NCBI GenBank assembly: GCA_022865485.1
Contig: JALHSZ010000013.1
Coordinates: 1 to 54,479, forward strand
Origin: Dehalococcoidales bacterium
GTDB taxonomy: Bacteria > Chloroflexota > Dehalococcoidia > Dehalococcoidales > BS750m-G39
Direction: 5' to 3'
Length of the DNA stretch: 54,479 nt
This document shows positions 8,380-17,233 of this stretch, in pieces (position 1 is the first letter of the stretch; every line of letters starts with the position of its first letter). Below the pieces are notes generated by a model that ran no database searches, had not been told where the DNA came from, and worked only from the letters and a program-made list of their open reading frames with translations. Both the position numbers and the translations under genes were made by a program.

Positions 8380-9618
8380 ATGGTGAATCTAGTTAATACT
8401 CAAGGCGGCGGAAAAGGTTATCGCTTTTATGTGCTCACCCTGGCGGCATTTACCTTCACCTTTACCGTCGCCATGCAACAGATTTGCATGACCGTTCTTT
8501 TCAAGGAGATAGCCGATGACCTTGGCATGAACCTGGTGGAGATGGGCATAATCTGGGGCACACCTGCTTTTGCTGGTGTGTTGGCTGTCTTCTTCGCTGG
8601 CCTGCTCACCGACCGCTATGGGGCCATTCGCGTCATGGGTATTGCCTGTATCCTGGCTGGAATCTTAGGCGCCGTCAGGGGCACTACCGTTGACTTTTTC
8701 AGCCTGGTTTTAGTCACCTTCCTCTTCGCGCTTCCCATGTGGGTTATACCCAGCAGCGTCTTTAAGACCACTGCCACCTGGTTTTCGGGGAAGAAGCTGG
8801 TTATCGCCAACGGCGTGGTATCGGCGGGCATGGGACTGGGCATGACCGTAGGCGCTATGATTAGCGCCACCACGTTGTCCCCCCTGCTCGGCGGCTGGCG
8901 GGGCGTTCTGTTCCTCTATGGCGGCATATCAGTCATCTTCGGCCTGCTCTGGCTGCTCACTGTTAAGGAGCATGACCAGCTGCACCTGGGAGCTTCGCCG
9001 GCCAGAGTGCCGCTGCGCCAATCAATCGCGCGTGTCTTTCCTATCAAAACAATCAGGCTGCTCGGGCTGACCCTCTTGTGCTACGGGGCTTGTAACCAGG
9101 GAATGGTTGGTTACCTGCCCACCTACCTGCGCGATATCGGCTGGACGACAACCAGCGCCGACGGCGCTCTGACCGTTTTTGCTGCCCTCAGCACGCTGGG
9201 GGTTATCCCGCTTACCTTATTATCAGCCAGGATTGGCTTGAGGAAGGCTGTCCTTTTCCCGGTACTGGTCATGTCCGTTGTCGGCGTAGCCCTGCTGCCC
9301 CTGGTTGGTAGCGCCATGGTCTGGGTGATAATGATAATAGTGGGCGTTGGCCGTGATGGCTTTATGGCTATTGCCTTTACCATGAGCACCGAGGCAGAGG
9401 GGGTGGGGGTGGTCTATGCCGGCACCGCTATGGGGCTGACGCAGACCCTTATGAACGTGGGGCCCATTATTTCTCCCGCCCTGGGCAACAGCCTGGCCGA
9501 CCCCGCTAACCCCACCTCGCCCTATCCCTTCTTCCTCTGGGCGTCTTTCGGGGTGCTGGCGCTGGTGGCTTTTTATTTCGTCAAGGAAACGGGGTGGAGG
9601 CTTAAACCTCAATCATAG
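8380..9618 (+). CDS. Major facilitator superfamily transporter
   Basis: The protein (412 aa from this start) has about 12 predicted membrane helices in two halves. An MFS loop motif between helices 2 and 3 (GLLTDRYGAIRVMG) and a central cytoplasmic loop are visible. It resembles CynX/NarK- or oxalate/formate-type families in general form, but I cannot assign a substrate. An in-frame GTG at 8371 would add three residues. The ATG is preferred. A short gap separates it from the small membrane gene, and it ends convergently with the SemiSWEET gene. Confidence 0.85.
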   Translation: MVNLVNTQGGGKGYRFYVLTLAAFTFTFTVAMQQICMTVLFKEIADDLGMNLVEMGIIWGTPAFAGVLAVFFAGLLTDRYGAIRVMGIACILAGILGAVRGTTVDFFSLVLVTFLFALPMWVIPSSVFKTTATWFSGKKLVIANGVVSAGMGLGMTVGAMISATTLSPLLGGWRGVLFLYGGISVIFGLLWLLTVKEHDQLHLGASPARVPLRQSIARVFPIKTIRLLGLTLLCYGACNQGMVGYLPTYLRDIGWTTTSADGALTVFAALSTLGVIPLTLLSARIGLRKAVLFPVLVMSVVGVALLPLVGSAMVWVIMIIVGVGRDGFMAIAFTMSTEAEGVGVVYAGTAMGLTQTLMNVGPIISPALGNSLADPANPTSPYPFFLWASFGVLALVAFYFVKETGWRLKPQS

Positions 9619-9627
9619 TTGAAGGCT

Positions 9628-9885
9628 CTATCTCCCGTACTTCAGCTTGGCGTAGATGAGGGCGAGAGTCGTGATAATCCCAATCGAGTTCCACAGGATT
9701 ACCGAGGTTAGCTGGAGAATAATACCATAGCTGAGCCAGCAGCCAATCCCGACGACTAAAGAAATAGTCCAGATCAGGCTTATCTCATGGGCGCTTTTAA
9801 GCTTGAGAACACGAATTACCTGGGGTATAAAGCCGATGGTGCCGATGGCTCCGCCGATAAGTCCCAACCATTCCACTGTCGGCAA
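9628..9885 (-). CDS. SemiSWEET/PQ-loop family small transporter
   Basis: The 85-aa protein has three membrane helices and a PQ motif (GFIPQVIRV) in the first, as in bacterial SemiSWEET proteins that dimerise to carry sugars. The length is exactly that of the family. The ATG lies behind a Shine-Dalgarno-like AGGAGG. It is downstream of yifB on the same strand with a ~30-bp gap, so both may share a transcript. The substrate is not inferable. Confidence 0.85.
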   Translation of the reverse strand: MPTVEWLGLIGGAIGTIGFIPQVIRVLKLKSAHEISLIWTISLVVGIGCWLSYGIILQLTSVILWNSIGIITTLALIYAKLKYGR

Positions 9886-9917
9886 GTTCGATGCCTCCTT
9901 TTCCCTTTATCCTTTGG

Positions 9918-11438
9918 TTATACTAAACTTCTGGGCCGATACTGTAAGGCTTCGGCGATGTGGTGAGCTTTGATGATATCAACATTTTCCAGGTCGGCAA
10001 TGGTGCGGCCTATCTTGAGGATGCGGTGGAAGGCGCGGGCGGAGAGGTAAAGCTGCTTCATAGCCGCTTTGAGCAGGCTCTGGGCCGAATCCTCTGTTTT
10101 ACAGTATTCCCTGACCTCGGTGGGCGTCATCTCGGCGTTGCAGGCTAAGCTTGTCCCCTTAAAGCGTTGGCGCTGGGTAGAGCGCGCCGCCTTAACCCTG
10201 GCCTGGACCTTCTCCGATTCTTCCCCCAGCTTGTCGTCAGCTAGCTTTTCGTAGTCGATATGGGGCACCTCGACAAAAATGTCAACGCGGTCGATAAAGG
10301 GACCGCTCATTCGCTTCTGGTAGCGGGCGACCAAGTTCGGCGAACAGGTGCACTGTTTGAACGGGTCGCCGTAGTAGCCGCAGGGGCAGGGGTTCATCGC
10401 TCCCACCAGCATGAAGTTAGCCGGGAAGGTGGCGCTACCCTGAGCGCGGCTGATGGTGATTACCCTGTCTTCCAGGGGTTGTCGCAATACCTCAAGGACG
10501 GCGTGGCCGAATTCGGGCAATTCGTCGAGAAAGAGTACTCCACGATGGCTGAGGCTTATCTCGCCCGGTCGGGGCCATTGTCCCCCGCCCACCAGCCCGG
10601 CATTGGAGATGCTGTGGTGGGGGGAGCGGAAGGGGCGCTGTTTAATCAGGGGGGTATTTGCCGGCAGCAAGCCGCTGACGCTGTATACCTTGGTAACTTC
10701 CAGGGCTTCTTCGTCGGTCATCGGCGGCAGTAACGAGGGCAGGGAGCGCGCCAGCAGCGTCTTGCCGCTGCCCGGGGGGCCTATCATGATGACATTATGC
10801 CCGCCCGCCGCCGCCACCTCTAAAGCCCGCTTGACGTGCTCCTGTCCCTTGACGTAGGCCAGGTCGCTGTGGGGGAGGGTGGTGGGGCTATATTCTTCAG
10901 CCGATTCCGGATTGAATTCGGGGGCGGCTATCTCGCCCCGAAAGTAGCTGACCAGCTGGGCGAGAGAGGTGACGGGGATGATTTCGGAGCCTTCTATTAT
11001 CGACGCCTCCCTGGCATCCATTTCGGGCACGATAACGGTGGAAATTTTCTCCTGGTGAGCCAGGGCGACCATGGGCAGGATGCCGTTGGTGTGGCGCAGG
11101 CTGCCATCTAATGACAGTTCGCCGAGGAGGACGGTCTGGGATACATCGGCCGATATCTGCTCCGAGCTGAGGAGGATGCCCACGGCAATGGGCAGGTCGT
11201 AAGCGGGGCCGGCTTTTTTAAGGTAGGCCGGAGCCAGGTTGACCACGATGCGCCGGGTGGGGAAGGCACAGCCCGAGTTGCGTATGGCGGCGCGCACCCG
11301 CTCTTTGGCTTCCTGGACGGCGGTGTCGGGCAGCCCCACGATGGTGAAAGAGGGCAAGCCGGGGGCAATATCCACCTCAACCTCGACAATAGCGCCTTCC
11401 ATCCCGACTACGGCGCAGGTGGTTACTTTGGCTAGCAT
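9918..11438 (-). CDS. YifB/ComM-family Mg-chelatase-like AAA+ ATPase
   Basis: The 506-aa protein has the three ComM parts. An N-terminal ChlI-like domain (about residues 20-140) is followed by an AAA+ core with Walker A GPPGSGKT (about 219-226) and Walker B LFLDELPEF, and then by the C-terminal Mg_chelatase_C domain. A CPCGYYGD cysteine motif is present. ComM is a hexameric helicase that promotes branch migration during natural transformation in Vibrio. The role here is inferred. There is no Shine-Dalgarno site, and a TATAGT -10 box (11453-11448) lies nine bases before the ATG, so the mRNA may be leaderless. Confidence 0.92.
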   Translation of the reverse strand: MLAKVTTCAVVGMEGAIVEVEVDIAPGLPSFTIVGLPDTAVQEAKERVRAAIRNSGCAFPTRRIVVNLAPAYLKKAGPAYDLPIAVGILLSSEQISADVSQTVLLGELSLDGSLRHTNGILPMVALAHQEKISTVIVPEMDAREASIIEGSEIIPVTSLAQLVSYFRGEIAAPEFNPESAEEYSPTTLPHSDLAYVKGQEHVKRALEVAAAGGHNVIMIGPPGSGKTLLARSLPSLLPPMTDEEALEVTKVYSVSGLLPANTPLIKQRPFRSPHHSISNAGLVGGGQWPRPGEISLSHRGVLFLDELPEFGHAVLEVLRQPLEDRVITISRAQGSATFPANFMLVGAMNPCPCGYYGDPFKQCTCSPNLVARYQKRMSGPFIDRVDIFVEVPHIDYEKLADDKLGEESEKVQARVKAARSTQRQRFKGTSLACNAEMTPTEVREYCKTEDSAQSLLKAAMKQLYLSARAFHRILKIGRTIADLENVDIIKAHHIAEALQYRPRSLV

Positions 11439-11447
11439 GCTTTACAT

Positions 11448-11453
11448 ACTATA
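11448..11453 (-). promoter_or_regulatory. Extended -10 promoter of yifB (possible leaderless start)
   Basis: TGG-TATAGT fits the extended -10 consensus TGnTATAAT on the minus strand. No good -35 box is seen. The predicted transcription start falls within about two bases of the yifB ATG at 11438, and no ribosome-binding site lies between. Confidence 0.55.
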
Positions 11454-11522
11454 CCATAAACCCTGCCTGTGCGGAATGAGGTTAGAACAAAGAGGGATAA
11501 AAAGCCTCGGATACAATCAATG

Positions 11523-11551
11523 TTGACAAATCATCCTGCCTGTGGTAAAGT
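11523..11551 (+). promoter_or_regulatory. Strong sigma-70 promoter for the CoA-transferase/dehydratase operon
   Basis: A perfect TTGACA (11523-11528), a 17-bp spacer and TAAAGT (11546-11551). The start would be near 11558, leaving a ~200-nt untranslated leader before the first gene. It is divergent from yifB. Confidence 0.75.
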
Positions 11552-11557
11552 CATTCC

Positions 11558-11756
11558 CAAGAAAGCTGGGTATATATAGAGTGTTAGAGAATATTGTCTC
11601 CCCAGGTTTATATTATACGGACTTCATATTTACCGGGCGCACCTAGTGCGCATCGGGGGGACGATATTGTGACAATCTAAAAGTAACTAAAAAATAAATT
11701 AGAAAGGTTTAAGGTTATCCCCCCCCAAGTGGGGGGAATTTTATTTATTAAGGGCT
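11558..11756 (+). promoter_or_regulatory. Structured 5' leader RNA, possible attenuator or riboswitch
   Basis: This gene-free leader can fold. A 14-bp stem pairs 11590-11603 with 11655-11668 (two G-U). Inside it is a 6-bp hairpin, 11637-11642/11646-11651. Further on, a C-run (11719-11726) and a G-run (11731-11736) form a hairpin followed by AATTTTATTTATT, which resembles a weak terminator. The G-run 11655-11660 in the main stem could instead pair with the C-run 11719-11726 and so prevent the terminator-like hairpin. I do not recognise a known riboswitch class. Regulation is inferred from the alternatives, and C/G runs pair promiscuously. Confidence 0.5.
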
Positions 11757-12992
11757 ATGAAAAATTCAAATAAAAACCAGAAGATGGCGGGACCTTTAGA
11801 CGGGGTTAGGGTGGTGGAAATAACCATGTTCCAGCAAGGGCCGGTTTGCGGCACGAAGCTGGGGGATTTGGGCGCCGACGTAATCAAAGTAGAGCCTCCT
11901 TCCGGGGACCCGGGGCGGGGTTTTATGAGGATTATCGGCACTATGGTCGGCTTGAAGGGACGGAATTACTACTTCGAGCAGCATAACCGCAACAAGAGGA
12001 GCGTCGTCCTGGATTTGAAACAGAAACGGGGCAAGGAGTTGTTCTTAAAGCTGATTGATGATGCTGATGTCTTCCTGACCAACATGAGCATAGAAGCGCC
12101 AAAGAAGATGGGCATCGGGCCTGATGTATTGATGAAGCGGAATCCGCGCCTGATTTAAGCCCAGGCTTCGGGCTGGGGCCGGAGGGGCCCCGACGCCAAC
12201 GAGCTTTCCTTTGACTATACCGGCATCGGGCGGGCAGGGCTGATGATGTCCTCCGGCGAGCGGGGCACTCCCCCCTCCCAGGTCTTGCCCGGGCTGGGCG
12301 ATGAGGTGGGGGGGATGGTCTGTGCCTGGGCAATTTGTGCCGCTCTCTATGCCCGGGAGAGGACGGGCAAAGGGCAACTGGTGGATACCTCGCTGATGGG
12401 CAGCCTGATTTGTATGGAAAGCCTGGTTTTATCGGCGCCGGCTATGCTGGGGCAGGAGTTCCCCAGGGAGATAAGGACCGAGGCGGGCAACCCCATCTAT
12501 AACCACTACAAGGCTAAAGACGGTAGGTGGTTTATCCTGGCTCACCTCCAGCCGGACCGCTACTGGGCTAACGCCTGTCGGGCGCTGGCTATGCCCGAGC
12601 TGGAGAACGACCCCCGCTTCAACAGCATAGAAGCCAGGGGACAGAATGCCAGAGAGCTTATAGCCATTATGGATGAGAAATTCGCCACCAAGACCAGAGA
12701 CGAGTGGTTCGATATTTTTAAGCGAGAGGGCTTAATTCACAGCCCTGTACAGACCCTCACCGAGGTCATCGATGACCCGCAGGCGTTGGCCAATGACTAC
12801 GTTAGCTGGTTCGACCACCCCGTCTTCGGCCGGACCAAGATGGTCGGTTTCCCCTGGGATTTCAGCCAGACCCCGGCCTCGATAAGGCGGGAAGCCCCGG
12901 AACTGGGCCAGCACACTGAGGAGATTTTATTGGAGATGGGGTATAATTGGGAAGATATCACCAAGTTGAAAACTGATGGAGTAATACCTTAA
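11757..12992 (+). pseudogene. CaiB/BaiF (class III) CoA-transferase interrupted by an in-frame TAA
   Basis: One continuous frame of 411 sense codons plus the internal stop matches a class III CoA-transferase, with the opening PLDGVRVVEIT and GDLGADVIKVEPPSGD. TAA at 12156-12158 (codon 134) falls within NPRLI-stop-AQASGWG, where the family usually has Tyr, so a single base change (TAT/TAC to TAA) explains it. The likely catalytic Asp (GAC 12213-12215) lies after the stop but before the next ATG (12243), so neither fragment (to 12158; from 12243) would be active alone. An alternative start is ATG 11784. It could be a true nonsense mutation, a sequencing error or readthrough. It heads the dehydratase operon. 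Confidence 0.85.
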
Positions 12993-13025
12993 AGTTAGAT
13001 AGACTGAGAGAAAAGGGGTGACGCT

Positions 13026-14192
13026 ATGCCAGAGAAGGTTGCTCTTAAGGGGCTGGCGGCGGCGGATAAATACTACCAGGATTACGGCTTGAGAGCCAGA
13101 GAGCTCAAGAAGCAGGGTAAGAAAGTCATCGGCTACCTTTGTGCCTTTACGCCTGCGGAGATAATCACCGCCGCTGGCTTTATCCCCTTCCGCATAAAGG
13201 GTGATGTCGATGAGCCGATTACCAAGGCGGATACCGAGATGGAGACCATCATCTGCCCGCTGGTTCGCAGCTGCTTCGATATGGCGCTCAAGGGCAACTA
13301 CGAATTTCTGGACGGGTTGGTCGTCCCCCATGCCTGCGATAGTATCTGCCGCACCTACGATATCTGGAAATATACCCTCAATTTACCCTATTCCCATTTC
13401 ATCAATATGCCTCACGGCACCGATGACGCCTCTTTAGGCTTCTACCGCGAAGTTCTGGATACCTTCCGGACCAGCCTGGGCAAGTTTGCCGGCAAGGAAA
13501 TCTCCGACCAGGCGCTGGCTGGGGCAATCAAACTCCATAACCAGAATCGGGCTAAGGTAAAAGAGCTCTACCAGTTACGTAAGTCTTCTCCGCCCCTAAT
13601 CTCGGGTGAGGAACTGACCAAAGTATTGATTGCTGCCATGAGCCTGCCCGTTGAGGAATCTATTGAGATGCTGGGCGATGTCATCGCCGAGGTCAAGGGG
13701 AGGGGAGGGCTTTCCGCTCGGAAGCAAGCCCGAATAATGGTCATTGGCGCTCAGGTGGACGACATTGCCTTTATCAAGCTGATTGAGGACTCTGGCGCCT
13801 GGGTGGTGGCTGACGACCTCTGCCCCGGAGCCAGGGAGTTTTTGGCCTTGGTGGACGTTAGCGCCGACCCCCTGGCCGGGCTTGCCGAGCGCTATCTGCG
13901 GAAGGTAAAGTGCGGGCGGACCTACCGTGAAATGAAGGGCAACTACCAAGAATACCTGGAAGACAGGTTTGGGCACATGGGCCGTATGATTGACGATTTT
14001 GGGGTTGATGGGGTGGTGCTCTATATCTACAAGTACTGCGACCCCTACGGCTTCGAGGTGCCCCAGATAAAGAGCTATATCGAAGCTAAGGGCACCCCGG
14101 TGCTCTACCTCGAAGATGAGTATTCCATGTCCACCATTGGACGGTTGCGCACCCGAATCCAGGCTTTCCTGGAGCTGCTTGGCTCAAAATAG
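13026..14192 (+). CDS. 2-hydroxyacyl-CoA dehydratase/benzoyl-CoA reductase-type subunit (HgdB/BcrC/FldC-like)
   Basis: The 388-aa protein is of the HgdB/FldB-FldC/BcrB-BcrC superfamily. The cysteines expected to ligate a [4Fe-4S] cluster are visible in PHACDSICRTYD (about residues 104-115), DDLCPGAREF (about 262) and YKYCDPYGF (about 339). The enzyme would use one high-energy electron from an ATP-driven activase to remove water from a 2-hydroxyacyl-CoA, or to reduce an aromatic ring. A GGGGTGACGCT-type site precedes the ATG. The next subunit begins 22 bases on. Substrate class is not determined by the sequence. Confidence 0.87.
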   Translation: MPEKVALKGLAAADKYYQDYGLRARELKKQGKKVIGYLCAFTPAEIITAAGFIPFRIKGDVDEPITKADTEMETIICPLVRSCFDMALKGNYEFLDGLVVPHACDSICRTYDIWKYTLNLPYSHFINMPHGTDDASLGFYREVLDTFRTSLGKFAGKEISDQALAGAIKLHNQNRAKVKELYQLRKSSPPLISGEELTKVLIAAMSLPVEESIEMLGDVIAEVKGRGGLSARKQARIMVIGAQVDDIAFIKLIEDSGAWVVADDLCPGAREFLALVDVSADPLAGLAERYLRKVKCGRTYREMKGNYQEYLEDRFGHMGRMIDDFGVDGVVLYIYKYCDPYGFEVPQIKSYIEAKGTPVLYLEDEYSMSTIGRLRTRIQAFLELLGSK

Positions 14193-14214
14193 TCGAAGGT
14201 AAAGGAGAAACGGT

Positions 14215-15555
14215 ATGACTGAGGAGAAGAAGCCTGAGGAAAGAAAGAAGAGAAGGACAGCCACCGAGGCTGCCAGTAATATAGGGCCTATGGTTAAGAC
14301 TATGATCAGGGAGGTACTGGAAGCTAAGGAAACGAAGAAGCCTATAGCCTATTCTTTTATCTGCTGCTGTTACGACGAAATTATCCGGGCGATGGATATA
14401 GTGCCCCACTGGGTGGAAAACTACGCTGGCATCTGCGGGGCTAAGCGCGACGCCCAGCGCTTTTTGGAGAGGGCGGAGGCGGAGAATTTCTCCCGCTCCC
14501 TCTGCACCTATGCCCTTTGCGGTCTGGGCTTCGATGCCTGGCGCGAGGAGCTGGGCGAGATGCCCCCCGAATCCCCCTGGGGGGGACAGGTGAAACCGGA
14601 TGTCATGCTGGGCAGTGGCCAGATGCTCTGCGACCCCAGGAACAAGTGGTTTCAAGCCGCCCAGCACTATATGCCCGATGTTCCCGTCTATGACGTGGGG
14701 CTGCCCTGGCCTGCTTACGAGAGCGATTATGACTACCGTCAGGTGCAGGACTACTATGTGAAATATATCGTCAAAGAGCTAAAAGGGCTGGTTAAGTTCC
14801 TGGAGAAGCACACCGGCAAGAAGATGGACTGGGAGCGTTTGAGCGAGCTGGTCGCCCTCACCGACAAAACCTGGGACTTAATCTGGGAAACCTACGAGCT
14901 ACGTCGGGCGGTGCCTTCTCCCATGGGCACCGGCGATGCCATGAATACCATGGTGCCTATCGTCTTTATGATGGGTACCCAGCAAGCCTACGACTTCTTC
15001 CAGGATTTGAATAAGGAGCTAAAGCAAAAGATAGCCAATAAAGAGGGGGAGGTTCCCGACGAGAAATACCGGTTGCTGTGGGGTGGGGGACTGCCCGCCT
15101 GGTTCGCCTTGAGCGATTTTAACTACTTCAACAGCAAGGGGGCGGTCTTTCCCGTAGAGACCACCTACCGGATGATAGAGGCGACCTATAATTTCGACAT
15201 CGACCTGAGCCAGATTAGCGATCCTCTGGAGCATATCGCCTGGCGGTGGGTAAAATTCTGGACTTACTGGCACGACCGAGCCAGAAAGCGCCCCGGCTCT
15301 CACCCCGATGTGGAAAGGCTGATTAAGTATATCGAGGACTATAAGATAGACGGCATCGTGATGCACGAAGCCTTTTCCTGCCGTTCCTGGCACCCGGGCT
15401 TAATCTGGCAGTTGAATCTGCTGAAGAAGGTCTATCGCGATATCCCTTCGCTGGTCCTGGAGAGCGATATCGTCGATATCAGCTCCTATAACGAAGCCGA
15501 CACCAGAACCAGGATAGACGCCTTTATCGACACCCTGGAAGCGGTCAAGAGGTAG
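14215..15555 (+). CDS. 2-hydroxyacyl-CoA dehydratase/benzoyl-CoA reductase-type large subunit (BcrB/FldB-like)
   Basis: The 446-aa second subunit of the same superfamily has a charged N-terminal leader (first ~20 residues). Cysteines occur in FICCCYDE, AGICGAKRD and, near the C-terminus, HEAFSCRSWHPG. It pairs with the 13026 gene as the two dissimilar halves of the dehydratase or reductase core. Its length is nearer to BcrB (~50 kDa) than to a typical HgdA. It is six bases from the first activase. I infer a heterodimer. Confidence 0.84.
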   Translation: MTEEKKPEERKKRRTATEAASNIGPMVKTMIREVLEAKETKKPIAYSFICCCYDEIIRAMDIVPHWVENYAGICGAKRDAQRFLERAEAENFSRSLCTYALCGLGFDAWREELGEMPPESPWGGQVKPDVMLGSGQMLCDPRNKWFQAAQHYMPDVPVYDVGLPWPAYESDYDYRQVQDYYVKYIVKELKGLVKFLEKHTGKKMDWERLSELVALTDKTWDLIWETYELRRAVPSPMGTGDAMNTMVPIVFMMGTQQAYDFFQDLNKELKQKIANKEGEVPDEKYRLLWGGGLPAWFALSDFNYFNSKGAVFPVETTYRMIEATYNFDIDLSQISDPLEHIAWRWVKFWTYWHDRARKRPGSHPDVERLIKYIEDYKIDGIVMHEAFSCRSWHPGLIWQLNLLKKVYRDIPSLVLESDIVDISSYNEADTRTRIDAFIDTLEAVKR

Positions 15556-15561
15556 GGTTTT

Positions 15562-16404
15562 ATGAGCCAGTATTTTGCCGGTGTCGACATCGGTTCCACC
15601 ATGACCAAGGTGGTCATTATGAACCAGTCGGTGCTGGCTTCGGTCATCGGTCCTACGGGGCCGGAGCACCGCAAGCTGGCTAACCGGGTCATGGAAGAAG
15701 CCCTGGAGAAGGCAAAGCTGCCCTTCGAGGAAATAACCTATGTAGTGGCTACCGGCTACGGGAGAATCAATGTCCCCTTTGCCGATAAGCAGATAACCGA
15801 GATATCCTGCCACGCCAAGGGGGTGGCTTACCTGCTGCCCGAAGCGAGGACGGTAATTGACATCGGAGGCCAGGACAGCAAGGGGATTAAGCTCAAGGAT
15901 GGTCGGGCGGTGGACTTTGTCATGAACGACAAGTGCGCCGCAGGTACGGGCCGATTTTTAGAAGTAGCCGCCGAGGAGCTCGGCGTTAAGCTGGAGGATA
16001 TGGGCAAGCTATCGCTAGAGGCTAGAAATACGGTGAGGATAAGCAATACCTGCACCGTCTTTGCCACGCAGGAGGTGGTTGGCAAGCTGTCGGAGGGGGC
16101 GGCGCTGCCCGATATTGTCGCTGGCTTGCATGAAGCTATCGCCACCCGGATATACGGCATGTTGCGGCGGCTAAAGATAGAGCGAGAGGTGGCGTTGACG
16201 GGGGGTGGGGCCAAGAATATCGGGCTGGTCAGGGCACTGGAAGCCAAGCTGGGCTTTGCTGTGCTGGTGCCGCCCGAGCCGCTGCTTACCGGCGCGATAG
16301 GGGCGGCGCTGCTGGGTAAAGATATAGTCAAAGAGGCGGAGAAGAAGGGGACGCCTTTACCCAGAGCCGAGCGCCGCCTGCAAGAGGCGACTCTCTTTAC
16401 ATAA
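15562..16404 (+). CDS. Acyl-CoA dehydratase activase (BadF/BadG/BcrA/BcrD/HgdC family), canonical copy
   Basis: The 280-aa ASKHA-fold ATPase opens with the phosphate motif GVDIGSTMTK and has DIGGQDSK (Asp at residue 105). It carries both cluster cysteines, in DKCAAGTGRF (about residue 128) and NTCTVF (about 167). In HgdC these two cysteines from each subunit hold one [4Fe-4S] between the protomers. ATP hydrolysis lowers the cluster potential so an electron can be fired into the dehydratase. It overlaps nothing and is followed 18 bases later by a paralogue. Confidence 0.9.
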   Translation: MSQYFAGVDIGSTMTKVVIMNQSVLASVIGPTGPEHRKLANRVMEEALEKAKLPFEEITYVVATGYGRINVPFADKQITEISCHAKGVAYLLPEARTVIDIGGQDSKGIKLKDGRAVDFVMNDKCAAGTGRFLEVAAEELGVKLEDMGKLSLEARNTVRISNTCTVFATQEVVGKLSEGAALPDIVAGLHEAIATRIYGMLRRLKIEREVALTGGGAKNIGLVRALEAKLGFAVLVPPEPLLTGAIGAALLGKDIVKEAEKKGTPLPRAERRLQEATLFT

Positions 16405-16422
16405 CACGAGAATTTTAAAGCT

Positions 16423-17232
16423 ATGCTGTATGTTATCGGAGTAGATATCGGTTCCGCTTTTTCCAAAGCGGTGGTGATGGCCGGGGGCGAAATCGTCTCC
16501 CATCACATAATGCCCTCGGGGGGTAACTATAGGCTCACCGCCGAGGAAGTGGTCAAAAAGGCTCTGGCTAAAGCCAAACTGTCCTTTAAGGATACAGGCT
16601 ATATCGTCGCCACCGGCTACGGCGCCTCGAATGCTGCTTTCGCCAACGAGGTGGTTACCGACCTGTCCTGCCAGGGGAGGGGGGTATCCCACCTGTTCCC
16701 CTCGGCGCGGACGGTAATCGATATCGGCGGGCAGTTCACCAGAGTATCCCGGGTGAACGAGAAGGGTAAGGTTACCTCTTTCTTGCAGAGCGAGAAGTGC
16801 GCCGCCGGCAGCGGGCGCTTTCTGCAGGTTATTGCCAAGGTTTTGCAGATTGACCTCGAGGATATCGGCGAGCTATCGCTGAAATCCAAGAACAAGGTTG
16901 ATTTTAATACGGGCTGTGCCGTATTCGCCGAGTCGGAGGCGATATCCCGCATCGCCGAGGGCGCTCTAAAAGAGGATATTTTAGCCGGCCTTCACCGTAC
17001 CCTGGCGGCTAAAATCCAGAGCATGGTGGAGAGGGTAGGGCTTGAGCCCGATTGCGCGGTGGTGGGGGGTGGGGCTAAAGACATCGGGCTGGTCAAGAGC
17101 ATAGAACAAAGTTTAGCCTGTAAGCTTTTGCTGCCGGAAGAGCCGCAAATCGTGGCGGCTCTGGGGGCGGCTTTGATAGCTGAGGAAAAGGCAGTCCAGT
17201 CAAGGTCGGTCACTAATCTGAAGGGAGGTTAA
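16423..17232 (+). CDS. Second acyl-CoA dehydratase activase, diverged paralogue
   Basis: The 269-aa paralogue keeps GVDIGSAFSK and both cysteines (EKCAAGSGRF and NTGCAVF), so it could still share a [4Fe-4S] cluster. At residue 105 the GGQD motif reads GGQF: the Asp of the phosphate-2 motif is Phe. That residue normally helps in nucleotide and metal handling, so this subunit may hydrolyse ATP poorly. A BcrA/BcrD-like heterodimer with the canonical copy is a reasonable inference. Two separate homodimers remain possible. Confidence 0.86.
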   Translation: MLYVIGVDIGSAFSKAVVMAGGEIVSHHIMPSGGNYRLTAEEVVKKALAKAKLSFKDTGYIVATGYGASNAAFANEVVTDLSCQGRGVSHLFPSARTVIDIGGQFTRVSRVNEKGKVTSFLQSEKCAAGSGRFLQVIAKVLQIDLEDIGELSLKSKNKVDFNTGCAVFAESEAISRIAEGALKEDILAGLHRTLAAKIQSMVERVGLEPDCAVVGGGAKDIGLVKSIEQSLACKLLLPEEPQIVAALGAALIAEEKAVQSRSVTNLKGG

Positions 17233-17233
17233 C

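Noticed and set aside
8177-8380. 67-aa ORF overlapping the small membrane gene
   Set aside because: It overlaps the better-supported 8028 gene in another frame and has low-quality composition.
11590-11668. T-box or known riboswitch
   Set aside because: No T-box, cobalamin, SAM, guanidine or fluoride signature is recognised. It is kept only as an unclassified structured leader.
12156-12158. TAA as a recoded amino acid (pyrrolysine or selenocysteine)
   Set aside because: Pyl uses TAG and Sec uses TGA, and no recoding element is visible. A mutation or error is simpler.
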